Positions 10,742-50,254 of a stretch of DNA of 64,000 nt are shown one piece after another. A program made the translations under genes and the position numbers. Source of the DNA: Diphasiastrum complanatum (lineage: Eukaryota > Streptophyta > Lycopodiopsida > Lycopodiales > Lycopodiaceae); contig CM055105.1 in assembly GCA_029204225.1 (NCBI GenBank), positions 12,990,721 through 13,054,720 on the forward strand, read 5' to 3'. How positions within the stretch are numbered: position 1 is the stretch's first letter; each line of letters begins with the position of its first letter. Under the pieces are notes generated by a model, which saw nothing but the letters and a program-made list of their open reading frames with translations, made no database searches and was not told the DNA's origin.

Positions 10742-13700
10742 AAGTTGTAAAGAAAAATGGACTGCGTTTAGCACCTTCAGATTCACACAAATCCGCATTT
10801 TGTTGTTCTTCTTGGGTACTATAACTATCGGCGATACCCATTCCGTGTGCTCGATTTCATAGATGAAATCTGCATCCATCAGCTTCTGCAACTCCTGCTT
10901 GATCAGCTCTGTATAATTCGGGTTGCAGCGGTAGTAACGGCTTACCTTGGGGACTGCTCCATCCACCAAGGGTATGGTGTGTTGGACTACTGTTGGTGGA
11001 ATGCCCTTAAGATCACTATAACTCCAGGCAAAACAGTCTTTATACTCCACCAATAATGATCGTAGTCTCTTGAACTGTGTGGGTGTTAACTGCTCTCCCA
11101 CCTGTACTATCCTTTCTTCTTCACCTGGCTCGGCAAGGTTCATCGGCTGTGTTTGTGCAGGTCCCTCGAAGACTTGTTCCACTGGTGCCTGACTTTGATC
11201 AGGTTTTCTTTGGGCTTGCGGCATCATGATTACCACGTCGTCCAAAGTATAATTCTTGAAAGTCTCAGGCATCTCGTGAACTGGCGCTCGTCGAGATTCC
11301 TCTTTCAGCATATTGATCTTAGCCCGACTGGTCATTTTTTGGTTTTCTATCACTTGTGTAGAAGATGACACTATATTTGAGTCCATTTTGATTGACTTTA
11401 AGGAATTCAATACTTTCTTTTTGCTCTTTTTTGTCATTTTGGTATATTCGTCCTTGTTGTTTTTCATCGAAACTGCCGTGACATTCGCCTCGTGGTTGCA
11501 AATATCGACATCCACTGTAGCTATCGCCTCTTTAGGTAGATCACTCCAACGAATCACTTGGTTGTAGCGTTGCTTCAACTGATTCTTCTTATTCGCAAGC
11601 TCCTTGGTGGATCGATCCTTGAGACTTTCATCATGGTAGACTTTTGCGGTGGATGAGTTGGTACTTTTTTGATTCCGTAACGATCTGGGTCCACGTGGTG
11701 TAGGACCTGCTCATCAATCAACTCAATCTCCTTATTATAAGTTAGAGCATGTTGCCAAGGACCTTTTGGTTTCACATAGGATTGATCTACCAGTTTGATG
11801 GCAAATCTTGTTGGTTTCAACCCTTGTAAACCCCATTTTTCATACAAAGTAGTGGAGATCAAATTGACTCCTGATCCTCCATCTACTACTGCTGCCTTGT
11901 CCTCGTATCTCTTGTGTTTGATTGGCAAAGTGATGTTGTGTTCCTCACTTTCCCATGCTGCTCCGATGTGGAGGATGTTACTTGTTTCTTCATAGCCCGT
12001 ACAATATATGGGCTCAGATGCTACTGGCTCCTCATCCGCTTTGGCCCATTCAGCTAGAAGGCTTTTCGCTTGTGGTGCAATCTGCAGTAGTTCTCCGAGT
12101 GGTAAATTAACACGGCTTGGCAGTAAAAGTATGAGCCTTTCAGTGTGTGGTTCCTTGGGCTCTACCGTATGAAAAGGTGGTTCATGTTGGTGCAACCGAT
12201 CATTTTGATCAGTGCGCAGTGGTGAGCCCGCTTGTTGTCCCCGTTCGCCACCAACTGGAGGTTCCGTGGGATTGTCCCTTTCTTGCTCCTTTTCCTCCGC
12301 TTGTGCCCAATGTCATATTTTCTGGTATTATCTTCTTTCTTCCCTCACATTCGGATATGGCGCTGAAGTTGAGAGTTGGTCGTCAGTGACCAAGTGTGGT
12401 GGTGAGGGAGCCACTTCTTTCCTCTTATGTGCTCGCGTAACAACTAACACCAGAGCGTAGAATTGTGGCCCTTGCGTTGGCATTCTTGCTGGAACTATTG
12501 GTTGCTGTATTGCAATGAAGTTGAAAGGTGCACTAGTTCCAGGTTTAAATGGACAATTCTTGTAACAGTTTCCATAACTGCATTCTCGGTAGAAGGATGT
12601 ATATTGTCCCTTGTAGGGACATTCTGCAATTTTGTGTCCTTCGCCACATCCATAGCAGCCGTAATTCCTCTCGCCTTGATGCTGAGTTTGAGCTGCATAG
12701 GCTGCAACATATTCATTTATGGCAGGATCCATAAATGGTTCATCTGGTCCGTACCATTGTTGTTGCTCAGGTTGAGGTGATGCTTGCATCTCTGGTTCTG
12801 TTGTTGTTAGGTTTACATGGGCCACTTGTTGGCTGGCTGGCCCCGGTGGTGCAAGTAAGGCCATACGTTGTTCCTGATTTGGTGCGCCATACCTCGCTGC
12901 CGGGTTGGGTGCCCCTTAATGATATGGATAAGAAGTTTGATAAGGACTTCTCTTCTATTGAACAATCCGGGGGTTAAACGAGCAAAATGTCGTATCGTGC
13001 AATGTTGCATTGCACAGATGGCAAAATCTATGTGTTAGTCTTAGATTTTGCTTTAGGATTGGACACTCGTTCGCTGTATGGTTTTGTGTGCACACCGAAC
13101 ACCATACATTCTCTCGTCGTGGATACTGCAGCTGGTTTGGTTTCGGTTGATGTGGCGTTACTGCTACAGCTCTCTATAAGGCTTTCAGTTTCTGGTCAAA
13201 CTACGTCATAAGTTGCTCTATCTGCTGTTTGTACAATTTTGTCATTTGCTCCAATAGCAGTTCTGTGGATAGAGCAGATGTGTTTGATGATGATGATGCT
13301 ATCAAGGGAGTAGGAGTGTGGGTGGATGGATATTCGTCGTCAGATCCCTCGTCCTCTTCCATGATGGCATCTTCCATAGCTTCTTGGAGAGTAGCATACT
13401 GCTCCCGTCGTTTCAGTTATCTTTTGATGCTTCGTGGTAATCCGGCTAGGAATTACATGATCACCGCATGATCGGGAGTTAGGGCTGCACTGCACTTGAA
13501 TCGTATATGTTTGACCCGTTCAATATAGTCCCTGACACTTTTTCGTTTTCCCATCTTGACTTTGCTCAGCAGGAGAAACAAGTCTTCTAGAAACTTTCTT
13601 GGTTTAAAACGCGTAATGAGAGCTGCTTTAATCGCTTCCCAAGTAGATTTTTCTTCCTCTGACAGGTTGAAAAACCAATCCTGAGCCACTACCAATAAGG

Positions 13701-14067
13701 ACATGGGGAACAACATCAGCTTTTTCGCAGGTGTCTGTTCGTCGTAGATTTCACAAGCTTGCTCGTAGATCTGGAGGAATTGGATGGGATCTGATGATCC
13801 GTCGTATTTTGGTATTTCCGTCTGAAGTGCTCTCCAGACTGCTTGCAAGGGAGCGTCATGTACGGGTTGGCCCATTGGATCCATTGGTGCTGGTTCTGGT
13901 TTTGCCTCTTGTTGCACAACTGCTAATCTGGGAAGGTGTGGTGCTTGATTTGCTATCCTTCTTGCTATTGATCGTCCCAATCTCAGATTCATTCGATGGT
14001 GGGTTCCAAAGTGGTTGGATCTTGCTTGTATAGTGGAATGCAGTCTGGATTTTAAGGATCTGATCAA
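10742..14067 (-). pseudogene. Ty3/gypsy gag-pol fragment 2
   Basis: On the minus strand the order is Gag, protease and RT start. Gag has FLQIYEQACEIYDE, RFKPRKFLEDLFLLLSK and VRDYIERVK in 14067-13453. A Pro/Gln-rich linker carries knuckles CHLCNATLHDTTFC near 13010-12970 and CYGCGEGHKIAEC near 12655, the latter followed by a Cys-rich extension. The protease reads VVDGGSGVNLIS near 11890. The RT start reads FAWSYSDLKGIPP near 11010 and ends VNLKVLNAV near 10750. The Gag frame has stops near 13455, 13410 and 13200; the protease-RT part is split near 11578. The FAWSY..LKGI form is typical of Tat/Athila-type RTs. RT palm, RNase H, integrase and both LTRs are absent. The fragment separates the two halves of the Penelope-like RT. 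Confidence 0.85.
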
Positions 14068-14824
14068 TCTTATCGGTCGGAAGTGAAATTTAGGCCTTTT
14101 ATGGTGGTTTTTCCTTGATATCTTCTTACTCCTTGCATTGATTGACCTGAGATTTTGACAGTAGCTGAATCTGATGTAGATCTTTCCACTGATCTAGTCT
14201 ACGAGGGTTAGTTGTGCGAGGGTTCTTTAGCTATTTTTGCAGATAAAAAACCTGATATCTTTCAGATCTTTGGGAAGTAACTCTCTCAAGGATCACAGTC
14301 GCTGGATCTGGGTCAGATCTTGCTATGGAATTCTCTGCAAGAGCTAACTCTCGCAAGAAGTGAAAATTTCACTGTATGCGAGGGTTCAGAACCACTATTT
14401 TGGCTTGATCTTCACGAAATCTCAAAACTAACTCTCGCAGGATTCATCACTGATGGAAATTATCATTCTAAATTGATTGAGAGGGTTTTCGAGAGTTCTT
14501 ACTAGAAGGATTTGCTGGATCTCATTTTTTAGTGATTTTTTAGCACTTAAATCCAATTTTTTGCTCACTAGAATCAAACTAACTCTCGCAAGCTCTTCTG
14601 TGTCCTAGTCTCCTCACTGAGATGGAACTTTAGAATCCTCTGCAAGAGTTCTTGCCCACTAAAATTGAAAATTTTGGTGTCTGCGAGGGTTCCCTGGTAC
14701 TTTCCCGTCTTTTTTTCACTATGAACTCTCGCACGGGCACTCAGACATCAAACTTACTCTCGCAAGCTTCTTTGTGTCATGGTCTCACTGAGATGGAACT
14801 TCAAAGGGCTCTGCTAGAGCTCTG
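14068..14824 (-). other. leader of gypsy fragment 2 with paired motif array
   Basis: No coding frame. The plus strand shows ACTCTCGCA at 14347, 14431, 14583, 14725 and 14756, and its near-complement TGCGAGGGTT at 14215, 14377 and 14692. A block of about 55 bases starting near 14579 recurs in altered form near 14752. Position relative to Gag matches the leader of fragment 1, which has a different but similarly paired CTTCGCC motif. Neither LTR nor primer site remains at the outer end. Confidence 0.55.
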
Positions 14825-20549
<5,725 letters not shown>

Positions 20550-20561
20550 GCTCTGATACCA
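20550..20561 (-). promoter_or_regulatory. copia primer-binding site (initiator tRNA-Met)
   Basis: The minus strand reads TGGTATCAGAGC exactly, the standard plant copia primer site. Four bases separate it from the adjoining presumptive LTR end. Confidence 0.65.
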
Positions 20562-20565
20562 CTTT

Positions 20566-21000
20566 TGTTGGCGAAAGGATCAAATTCGACAGTCCTTGCA
20601 GGCCATAAGAGTTCTTTATAAACAAAGGAAAAACAATGAAATGATAAATGATCGAATCGAATTGCAGAAAGTAAAACTATTATTTAGATCGTTTCTTCGA
20701 CCAGAAGAATATCTATGTAGGTGTCTTAGACATCCATGAAGAGAGCGATACAATGAGGTGTCTACAACAACCATGCACTCTTCATGTCCGATATTCTATT
20801 TGACTCATTAGAGCAAGTATCAGTAACAAAATTATTAGAAAGCATTCAACATTACTGGTGCACGTAAAGAAAATAGAGAATCTATATTAGAAGCTGTTGT
20901 GATAACAATGATTAGACCATGATCTTGTGCCCCAAAATGGTTCACAATACTAATGCACTATGCGTTGTGATCCTATGCTGATTATCGATTAAGACAATGT
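20566..21000 (-). mobile_element. minus-strand copia LTR remnant
   Basis: On the plus strand an LTR-like segment starts TGTTGGCG next to the primer site. The outer end could not be found, and the end coordinate is only approximate. No coding part of the element is left on the inner side. Confidence 0.4.
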
Positions 21001-21059
21001 CTCTACTTCTTGAAAAAATTATGCCAAAGGATCCACTTGAGAAGCTACTTTCAGCTACT

Positions 21060-21860
21060 TAAGTTCTGGAGAGAACTAGCATAGTGTGTAAATCACACAC
21101 ATGTGTAGAGCATGTTCCCACATGTGAGTAGTAGGCATATTTGCATTAGCTAATTCATGTCTTAGAATAACTTGTTTTAGCAAGCAAAGTGAACGCAAAT
21201 AAAAGCTAGTCAAGTAGAATCATGCCAAGTGTCATCATGAGATTGGGTCTCAATCTCCTCATGACTTATACAAATAAAATGCAGGATCAGGCATATGCAA
21301 ATAGACATCCATCTCGAGTCCTATGAGGTGTTGACACATGTCCTAGATTGTAGGAGTGCAAAATTGCAAGTGGTGCACCATAAGTCAAAATCCTCATCCT
21401 ATTAGCTATTGAGGTCCAATCAAATTGAGAGGTGCAAATAATTGATCCAATCACATTTAGAGGTCACCACTTCTTTATGGAGTAGGAATTTGAGCTACCA
21501 CTATATGGATGTGAACTCTCATTGTACTTTGAATAGTTTTGAGAGAGAGAATGGTTTTGAGTCAAATCCTCTTGTTGGATTCTCTCTCTACTCGAGGGCT
21601 CTTGGTTTTTCTCTCTCCACCCGAGAGTAGGATATTTGTATCAAGATAAATTCTTGAGTAACACTTAATTTTTCATGTATATGCATGAAATGGCTTGTCT
21701 TTGATGGATGATTACTTTTGTACAAGAGCTCTTGCCTAGATCCAAATGTTGTTTGAAAGCTCATTAAAATCCGAGTTGATAAAGATAGATTTGGTAGTGT
21801 GCAACCTCTCATGCATCTAGGTTGTGTTAGATCTTTGAAAGGTCCTCAGACACACATTTT
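21060..21860 (+). repeat. LTR-like non-coding repeat
   Basis: A segment with no coding frame but with a TATA-like CTATATGG near 21500, CT-rich patches near 21590-21620, and a 41-base block (21099-21139) repeated with about five differences at 49446-49486. That second block lies just upstream of a copia primer site, so this may be a decayed LTR of the same family. No primer site was found here. Confidence 0.35.
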
Positions 21861-23854
21861 TTAACATTTATAACCAGGAAAAGAGAGGCATATTGGCCCC
21901 TCTATGTTGTGTTAATGTGGTTCTTTATATGATTTGCTAAATGCATTATACATATCTTTGTCAAAGGCCTTATGTTTCGATAAAGGAATTTGAATGATAT
22001 ACATGGGTTGCCTCCTTAAAGCTTAAGAACATTTATAAAGCCCATGACAGTTTTAGGAGTCTTAAAACTTTGTATGCATTGCAAAAGACATGCAAAAAAA
22101 CCCATATGTGGGATAAGGAGAGGAAAAAAATTCTTTCCAAAATCGTGGTATACCTTTGGTAATGCCAAGTTTGGAGTGAATGCTTGAAATGTGTAGTAAA
22201 GTTCCTATTTTCACATACAAAAAGGGTCAATAACATTATTAAAGACATTTAAGACCACTAAAAACATCTTCTGAAAAGCTTAGGAAGAAGTGAGAGTGTA
22301 TATTTCTCTTAGTTTTTTTTTTCCTGTCAAGTGTGTAGATAAGATAAATTGGAACATATAGCTAATCAAGGGAGCTGAACAAAGGTTGGATTTGTAGTGT
22401 GGAGGGTGCATTTAGAGACGTACTCAGTAATCTTTACTTTCTAGTCTTGAGTACTTTTGTAATTGTTGACTTTCAAGCACTGATTATACACTGTTAACCT
22501 TATAAATTTGTAACTTTGAGTAAAGCTGAAACAATGTCCGACTTTTTACTCATGATATGGACAAAATTAGAGTCACCTAACTTGGCAATGACTACTTGTT
22601 GTGACATGGATAGCAACTGAGAGTATGTGTAGACACCTTTAGTTCCCACAATAATGTCCCTGTTCTAACACAGTTGTTGTTGTGGATGGATGCAGGTGAG
22701 CATATTCTCCTCAACTCGGAGCTTTTGCTGGTTGTTAGGATTGTAAATATGATATGTTTGACTGTGATGACTCTATACGAATTTGATTTACTTTAATATT
22801 CGTATGTTTAGTATTGTGGTGATAATGTACAATTTTGTTAGGTTCAAAAACACACACACACATACACACACACACACACATGAGTGCTAGAGCATTGCAC
22901 TTTCAACGAAATCTTTTCCCATGTTACACTAACTAAAGTCATGTTAACAGGACTTTATGTGATTTTGGAACCTTGTCGAGAGCCTCTTTGGGACACAAGG
23001 TCATCAATTAGTAATTTTTTTTGTGATGAGCATTTTATCATGTGCACAAGAATCTTCAATTACTTTCAGCTACATTAGAATTTAGGGGATCTTCAATGGA
23101 TCATATTATTCTTTTGATCATTCTCAAGCATGTGATGAACTCCCTATGCTTGAGGCTTTTAGAAATGCTCTAAGATTTTTTTTTGTCATATTTTTTTGCA
23201 TTGAACACAACATTGTATCAAACCTACCATTCGAAAAAGATGTACAAGATCTAGACTACGAGCATAATGGTCTAGATTTTCTTTATGGCTACAAGTTGAT
23301 ATTTGAGGATGGGTCTTGAGACAGGTCTTTACTACCACACAAAGCACTCTTATCCAACTTGGCTATGTGTGATGAACAAGGACACACTTTTTGACTTTTC
23401 ATGAGGCTTAATGTGCTTCTACAAATTTGTTCATCTTTCAAAGTTGGTCGAATTTGTGAACAACCGAATTCGCTTCCATCTAGCTCAAGTTTTGATTATT
23501 GTTTTGCTGGTGTTTCAGCATGGCTTACTTGAGATGTACAATGCACATATTGTGAGCACGCAAATACAAACTAAATAATGTTGCACAGGTAACAAAAGAA
23601 TAGTTTTTGGATTTCAAGTTGCAATGTGCCTGAAAAATTACAAGGCCATTGAACCTTGATATCTCCTTGTCTTTTATGGGTATCTTACAAATTGCAACAA
23701 AAAGACTTTAGAGTGAATCTAGATAGGCAATGCCTAGATATGGTGGAAGAAAGTCACATAAAAGTGCATAATACTTTAATTTCTTAGAGAGAAACAATTT
23801 GTTTTTGGAATTTCATCTCTGTAAAACGATAAGCAATAATCCATCGTATTAGTT
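21861..23854. other. unassigned sequence with a CA microsatellite
   Basis: Nothing recognisable except a short interrupted (CA)n at about 22850-22881. No frame longer than about 70 codons and no homology I can name. Confidence 0.5.
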
Positions 23855-23861
23855 GAAATGT

Positions 23862-24160
23862 ACAAGAGTGGTTAATGTATCCTCAAAGATGCACGTTTGA
23901 ATCTTGGTTGTTGCGGAAAGAGGGACATCTAGGAGCCTCTTGTGTCTTGACCTCTAATTGCATGCACATTGTAAATATTGTCCATATTGAAACAAGTGTT
24001 ATGAAAAACAATAAATTTTTAATGGCATTTGTCTTTTTTAACGAGCGTTTTTTCATACCATTAGTTTCAATATGGACAATATTTATAAATGTCAATTCCT
24101 TTATAGGCCAAGCAAAGATTGGAGTAAGAGGCTTTGAGTGGTCTTTTTTTTTTTTTTTTG
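23862..24160 (+). repeat. SINE-like head followed by a foldback and poly-T
   Basis: AAGAGTGGTTAA (23863) and CGTTTGAATC (23894) resemble the A and B boxes of an RNA polymerase III promoter, with the A box close to that of tRNA-Ser/Leu. About 70 bases on, a 22-bp perfect inverted repeat (23972-23993 with 24064-24085) extends inward as an imperfect stem (23994-24009 with 24048-24063). A run of about 17 T follows near 24147. A tRNA-derived SINE or a MITE are both possible; target-site duplications were not seen. Confidence 0.4.
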
Positions 24161-24170
24161 GCGAAAACTA

Positions 24171-25500
24171 GGAGTTAGGCTTGCATCTTGTAAAAGACAA
24201 TGGCCATTCCTAGGTCTCACTTACCTCACTCCATCCCACTCAACCCTCACATTTCACGTACAAACATCCGTGGGAGACCTTTTGTTTTTTTTCGTCTATC
24301 TTATGTGAACCATAAGGATGTTCTGCTGCCTTAAAATGTCAAATCTAAATAGTTCCCAAAAAATAGGGGCCCTAGGGCATGCGGAGATGTTGGGGTGTAC
24401 TCCCTGGCATCTCCACTTACCCCATATAAGCATTTTTCAAGTTAGCTCATATTAGCCCCATGGGAGACTTCACTTTTCTAATTTCTCTCCAAAGAATGTT
24501 GAGTTTTGTGACAAATAAACATGTACTACGATTGTATGAGAAAACACCCTTATATTGACTACCTAGCAACACTAGCTTAACAATATATTACAAGCTTGCC
24601 CAATATGTTGGTGAGGACAACATACGGCCACCTTTTCAAACTTGCATGGCAACTCATTGCAAAAGAGTCATGAATCTCCTTCCAAAGGTCTTGAAATCTA
24701 GTATCTATTTGGTTGGCCGTGGACTTGATGCCAAACAAGCACATTTTCTTGGGGATGTAGCTAAATCCCAAAAAGACAAGTTTGAATTGCACTCCTTGCC
24801 ACCTCATGTGCCACATTATGGCAACTCAAGGATAATGTAAAAAAGCGGAAGGCTCACCTCATCTTTAGACCAATGGCAACCCTTCATGAGCAATGAGTAA
24901 CCTGTAGGGCAAATGAACTTGGAATCACCCTTATCCAACTCAAGCAATGAGGGGGCTTAGTGTATTTCCAACCACATTTGTAAGGGTTGGGTGGGTCCTC
25001 TCATCCAAGGGTACTGGAGAGATGCCCTCATCCAAGGATGGTAGAGAGCTCATGAATTATGGACTAGGTATTCGTCATGCAGAGGTGGCTATCTGCTGTA
25101 GCACTCCGAGCTGCTGGAGCGGCGAGGGTGGCTACAACGCGTAGCCCACCGTTGGATGACGAATACCAGACATAGCAGTTGTAGATCGACGATGGAGATT
25201 AAAAACGTTTTAGAACCTTTGCTCTGGCTCATAATCTGCCTCTTCCTAGCCAACCGAATGATGCCATGTGTCCGATATTACTCCTCACAAGTGCTATGGT
25301 GGAAATAAGAGTGAGACTTGGCTTACCATTGTTGGAAATAAGGTGGTGGTGGGAGTGGGTTGGAGGGATTATGGATAGAACAAGAGGGTGATAGATGGAG
25401 AATAATATTGGAAGAATGGTGCCCTTGTCTATGACCTATATACTTGTAGAAGATTGTTTTTAAGGTTTGGGCAATTTTTGGCCACAAACCTAACCTTCCA
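24171..25500. other. unassigned intergenic sequence
   Basis: No gene, repeat array or element recognised. Short frames on both strands look random. Confidence 0.5.
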
Positions 25501-25717
25501 CATGTACCAACCTACCACTCTTCGTTAGAGTGTATGTTACAGCAACGTCGTTGTCGTTGTCGTTGTCCAATCAACTGAACAGTTGTTGCTGTACACAGAT
25601 CAAATGCTTAGATAATACATAGTTTTGCTATTTTTATAATTCCTTGAAAAAAACGAGCCACAGAACGCAAGAATGGGTGGATCGTGATCGTGATCGATCC
25701 ATCGTCTCACGATATAA

Positions 25718-25748
<31 letters not shown>

Positions 25749-25954
25749 GGAGGAAGCGATCTCGTACCGGCAGCAACGAAGGCCTGAACGTCTTGCTTTG
25801 CGAAATCTGTGTTAGAAGGAAGGGAAGGGAAGGAAGGCAGGCGAATCCGAGAACAATGCACTGCAGGAGGATTAATTAGCATCCACGTTGCTGCAGCGTG
25901 TTTGATTGTAGATCTGCTGCGGCCTGCAAGAGCAGCTGCGAGTAAGCAAGAGCT
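25501..25954 (+). promoter_or_regulatory. SHMT promoter and 5' untranslated region
   Basis: The 450 bases before the SHMT start. They include a TCGTTG-rich patch (25549-25566), an (ATT)n tract (25718-25748) and a GGAAGGGAAGG patch (25818-25835). No convincing TATA box is visible and the transcription start is unknown, so the limit between promoter and leader cannot be given. Confidence 0.4.
25718..25748 (+). repeat. (ATT)n microsatellite
   Basis: About ten ATT units some 210 bases upstream of the SHMT start codon, probably in the 5' untranslated region or the promoter. Confidence 0.9.
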
Positions 25955-46535
<20,581 letters not shown>

Positions 46536-49439
46536 GTGCTTGATCCTTGTGTTTCATGCTAAGAACTTGGAGAAAGAGATTGTTCCTTAAGGGGTTGAGA
46601 GATTCAAATCTCTTAGTTGAGCTTTATAGCTTACCCAAAAAGTCATGGGCTACCTATTATACAACGTGCTCAATTATTACTCATATTCTGACAACATCAA
46701 AGATTATGGTTCATAATCAAGGGATTAGAAGGATATCTGTGTGAATCATGTACAATAGCAAGTCAGAAAATCTAGATGTATGTACACAGTCAAGGGAGTA
46801 ATCATTGCATAGATCCTTTCTTACGTTTCTTCCATAATTTTTTTTTACTATAAATTATCATTTGATGTTTATGAAGACTTTTCAATTTGTTGGTGCACAA
46901 AAGTGTGAATTTCGATATTCTTAAAAGAATTTATTTTACCAACTAATAGGAATTTCATAAGATTCTCTCAAAATACGATCCATTGATTTCAAAGAGATTG
47001 TGGCAAGATATCACGTGTCAAATATGTGGGGTAATGAACTAACTTTGATATTCTAAATGAGGGTGCCATTACTGTTGTCTACACTACATTTCTTACAACT
47101 GTCTACTCTTGAACCCCTACATGATCATAGCAACATGTACATGCGAAATTTTCTTTTTTCAATTTGGTGTTATGTACATATAGACACATCCAAAGTTGTG
47201 AACATCACGTGCCAAAAATCAACAAAGTTGTAAGCATCATGGACAATCACAAAATTGCAATGATTAGCTATGGCTATTTTCTTATGTACAGATAAAGGGA
47301 CTCAAACACATGAAAATTCCTTCATATTAATGCAATGAATGTGTGACATAGTACTACAAATGATTAAAATCTATTGAGCCTGGTGTTGAAGCAACTTATT
47401 GATTGATTACTCTTCTCAACAGCCTTTTACCATTATTTTAGAATAACATCATTTGTCCGGAATGACATTTCATTTTACACAAATTTGCACCGATAACATT
47501 ACACTTGATACATATTCGTTTTGTGGTTTTAGCTTGTGCTTTTTCGGAGTCCTTGTTTTGCCCACTTATCGTGTTTTATTTGAGTTAAGCACACTGTGAA
47601 TTTGCTTAGAAAGTGTGCCATCCATTTTCACAAACAATTGTTGTTAGCCTTCTACAATGATGATGCAAGGCAAAGTTTAGCAATCCAAAATTTTGAATGG
47701 TAACTTGTGATTGTTATTTGTTTGTTTGTGGGGGGCGAGGGAGGGAGAGGAGCTCTCAATTATGCCTCCCATAATCAAATTGAGATTCCATCACTTAAAG
47801 TCGCAATGGCAAGAATAAAAAAAATGGCAAAGAGCTAATCGTTCAAAATGGTTCACAAATTAGTTTGCAATCCATATAAATTGTTCAAAAACTCCATAAA
47901 TTCTCAGAAGTTATGGTACAATTTTAAAGGAGAGCTCAAGTTTTTAAAAGACTATAGAGACATGTATTTCATATATACATACTTTATATTTATATATTAG
48001 TGAATGAAGACTCCATGTTATCATTATAATAAGCAGATTAATCATAAATGTAGTCGCTCTATTGCACAGAGTCTTTCCTTGTGAACAAAACAACAACATA
48101 GAGTGCAAATTATGCTAAAAATATTTTAGACTCAATCAATCTCAACTCTGAGAAATGATATACTATTTAAATGATGGTTTGTTGAGCCTTTTGGTAGGTT
48201 GCACTTGCTCCCCAATGGGCTGTAGCCACTTGTTAAACTCAACTACATTAATGAGCATTGCCAAAATTACGAATGTTTGGCTTGAACCTAGAAGAGAAGC
48301 TATAAGATACTAAAAACTTTGCTCAATATGGAAAATAAGGTAAAAATGACAAATCCATTGACTGCACTGCATCAACATTTAATAGAATAAAGGCTACAAT
48401 CAATTGCGTATATTAATAAAGTTAAGTTCAACTATGATCTTTCAATGCCATTCTCATTATTAGTGGTAATAGCCTTGCTAGATTTCAAAACATATACTAT
48501 ATTTATATAATAGGTTCATTCATCCATTTAAACATGAAACATGTGAACATAAGTTCTTATTTGAAATATAGGTTTTATGTGTATTCAAGTTAAGGATGGA
48601 ACTTTACCATAGGTAATCATATTGAGGGTATCTTGAGGATCAAGGATTTCTCAAGCTTTAAAGACATCTAATTCCTCTTTTCATTATAGTATCGTTAACC
48701 TTGTAGTCTTGAAACAACAATAACATTCACTTTAAAACGGTAGTTCACAAAAAACAACGAGTGCAACTACTTTGACATCTATCTTGTTTTTCATACTTCA
48801 ATGATTTCAATACCATAGTGATGAAACTATAGTGTTTATGAAATTTGACAAAGTTATACAAGAAGTGTGTAATGAAAACATAAATTAGATGGACTTAACA
48901 TATGATATAATTAATATTCTGTGTTTCTAAGAGGCCCTTAAGCTCTCCAATTCATATATTTACATATCATAACAGGCCTTTGGCCTAGGCATCCTAGGAA
49001 TCAAATCTGGATGGGCAAGCCCACAACCCCCACAACCCGCGACACCACCACACCGTACATGGACCGAAACATTAACTCAACCTTAGCCTTTTTTCTATGG
49101 CTTCTTGATGCTCTTGGACCTCATATCATCATTAGGCTATACTTCAGAAGAACTTGCAATGATGCTGTTAAGCATGACATGTGAACCAAATAAAGACTAT
49201 GCCAATTATTACAAAGAAATTAGTGATGGATAAATCAAGATTTCAAACCTATCAAGAAAACGACGTGTGTTGATACATGCATATCACGAAAAAGTTGAAA
49301 AACTTAAAAAATAAGTAGATTTAGCCCATTTACCATTAATTTCTTTTTTTTTTACACTCCTTCCATTGACATGTTTTGAATAATGTGAAGAATAGGCAAA
49401 ATCTAGCTTGATTATTTTGCAATTTCATGTACATATGTA
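46536..49439. other. SHMT 3' flank and unassigned intergenic sequence
   Basis: The first few hundred bases should contain the SHMT 3' untranslated region, but no clear AATAAA lies close to the stop, so its end is unknown. Beyond it the sequence is AT-rich and I recognise no gene, RNA gene or element. Confidence 0.5.
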
Positions 49440-49445
49440 AATCTG

Positions 49446-49764
49446 ACATGTGTCGAGCATGTTCCCACATGTGGAGGGTAGGCATAATCATTTTAGATCA
49501 TTAATGTTGAGTTTGAATAGTCAACAGGGTACCAACCCCGAGTTCTAGTGAAATTGTGGCATTTGTCACATAATGTAAGGATTGAAATGCATCCAAAATC
49601 ACATTGTTTGGCCCAATCGTGCATGTATGCTTGTGTGCTCTTGCCTTGACATTGTCAAGTAGACTGTTTCCATCAATCAAGAGATAGTTTCATGTGCAAT
49701 CAGACACTCATTATAATATCAATCACATGCTTTTTGTTGTCCTCACACATGTGAAATGTTGACA
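49446..49764 (+). mobile_element. plus-strand copia LTR, 3' part
   Basis: Ends TTGACA directly before a perfect copia primer site. A 41-base block at its start repeats one near 21099. The outer LTR boundary is not determined, and no Gag or Pol follows downstream. Confidence 0.45.
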
Positions 49765-49776
49765 TGGTATCAGAGC
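49765..49776 (+). promoter_or_regulatory. copia primer-binding site (initiator tRNA-Met)
   Basis: TGGTATCAGAGC, an exact match to the usual plant copia site, immediately after an LTR-like end. Confidence 0.65.
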
Positions 49777-50150
49777 TTGCCAAAAGATGGATTGCATGCA
49801 TCATGAATAATAAATAAACAAAGAAGAAAAAGTGAACCTCGATTTGGTGTTTATTGTAGATGCAATAAAGAGCAAGTCACCACCACAATGTCATGTCATG
49901 CATAATGTATATACGTGCCAAAGAAGCACACATAATGAATTGTGTCATTGGCTAAATAAAAGGCATGATTGTCTAAGGTCAAAGTTGTTCCTAAAATAGA
50001 TAAAAAAAAGTGTAAGCATGCCTTTTATAGTTCATAGTTGGACAATAAATATGTGAAAAAAGGACAAAAACAAAAGGGCACAAATCAATGAGTAGTAGAA
50101 TGTGTGTTTTGTCCTTTTCCTTCATCTATGAAATGCAAGAGTAGAGCAAG

Positions 50151-50254
<104 letters not shown>

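Noticed and set aside
12212-13471. Several plus-strand frames of 60-105 aa
   Set aside because: Shadows of the minus-strand gypsy Gag-protease region.
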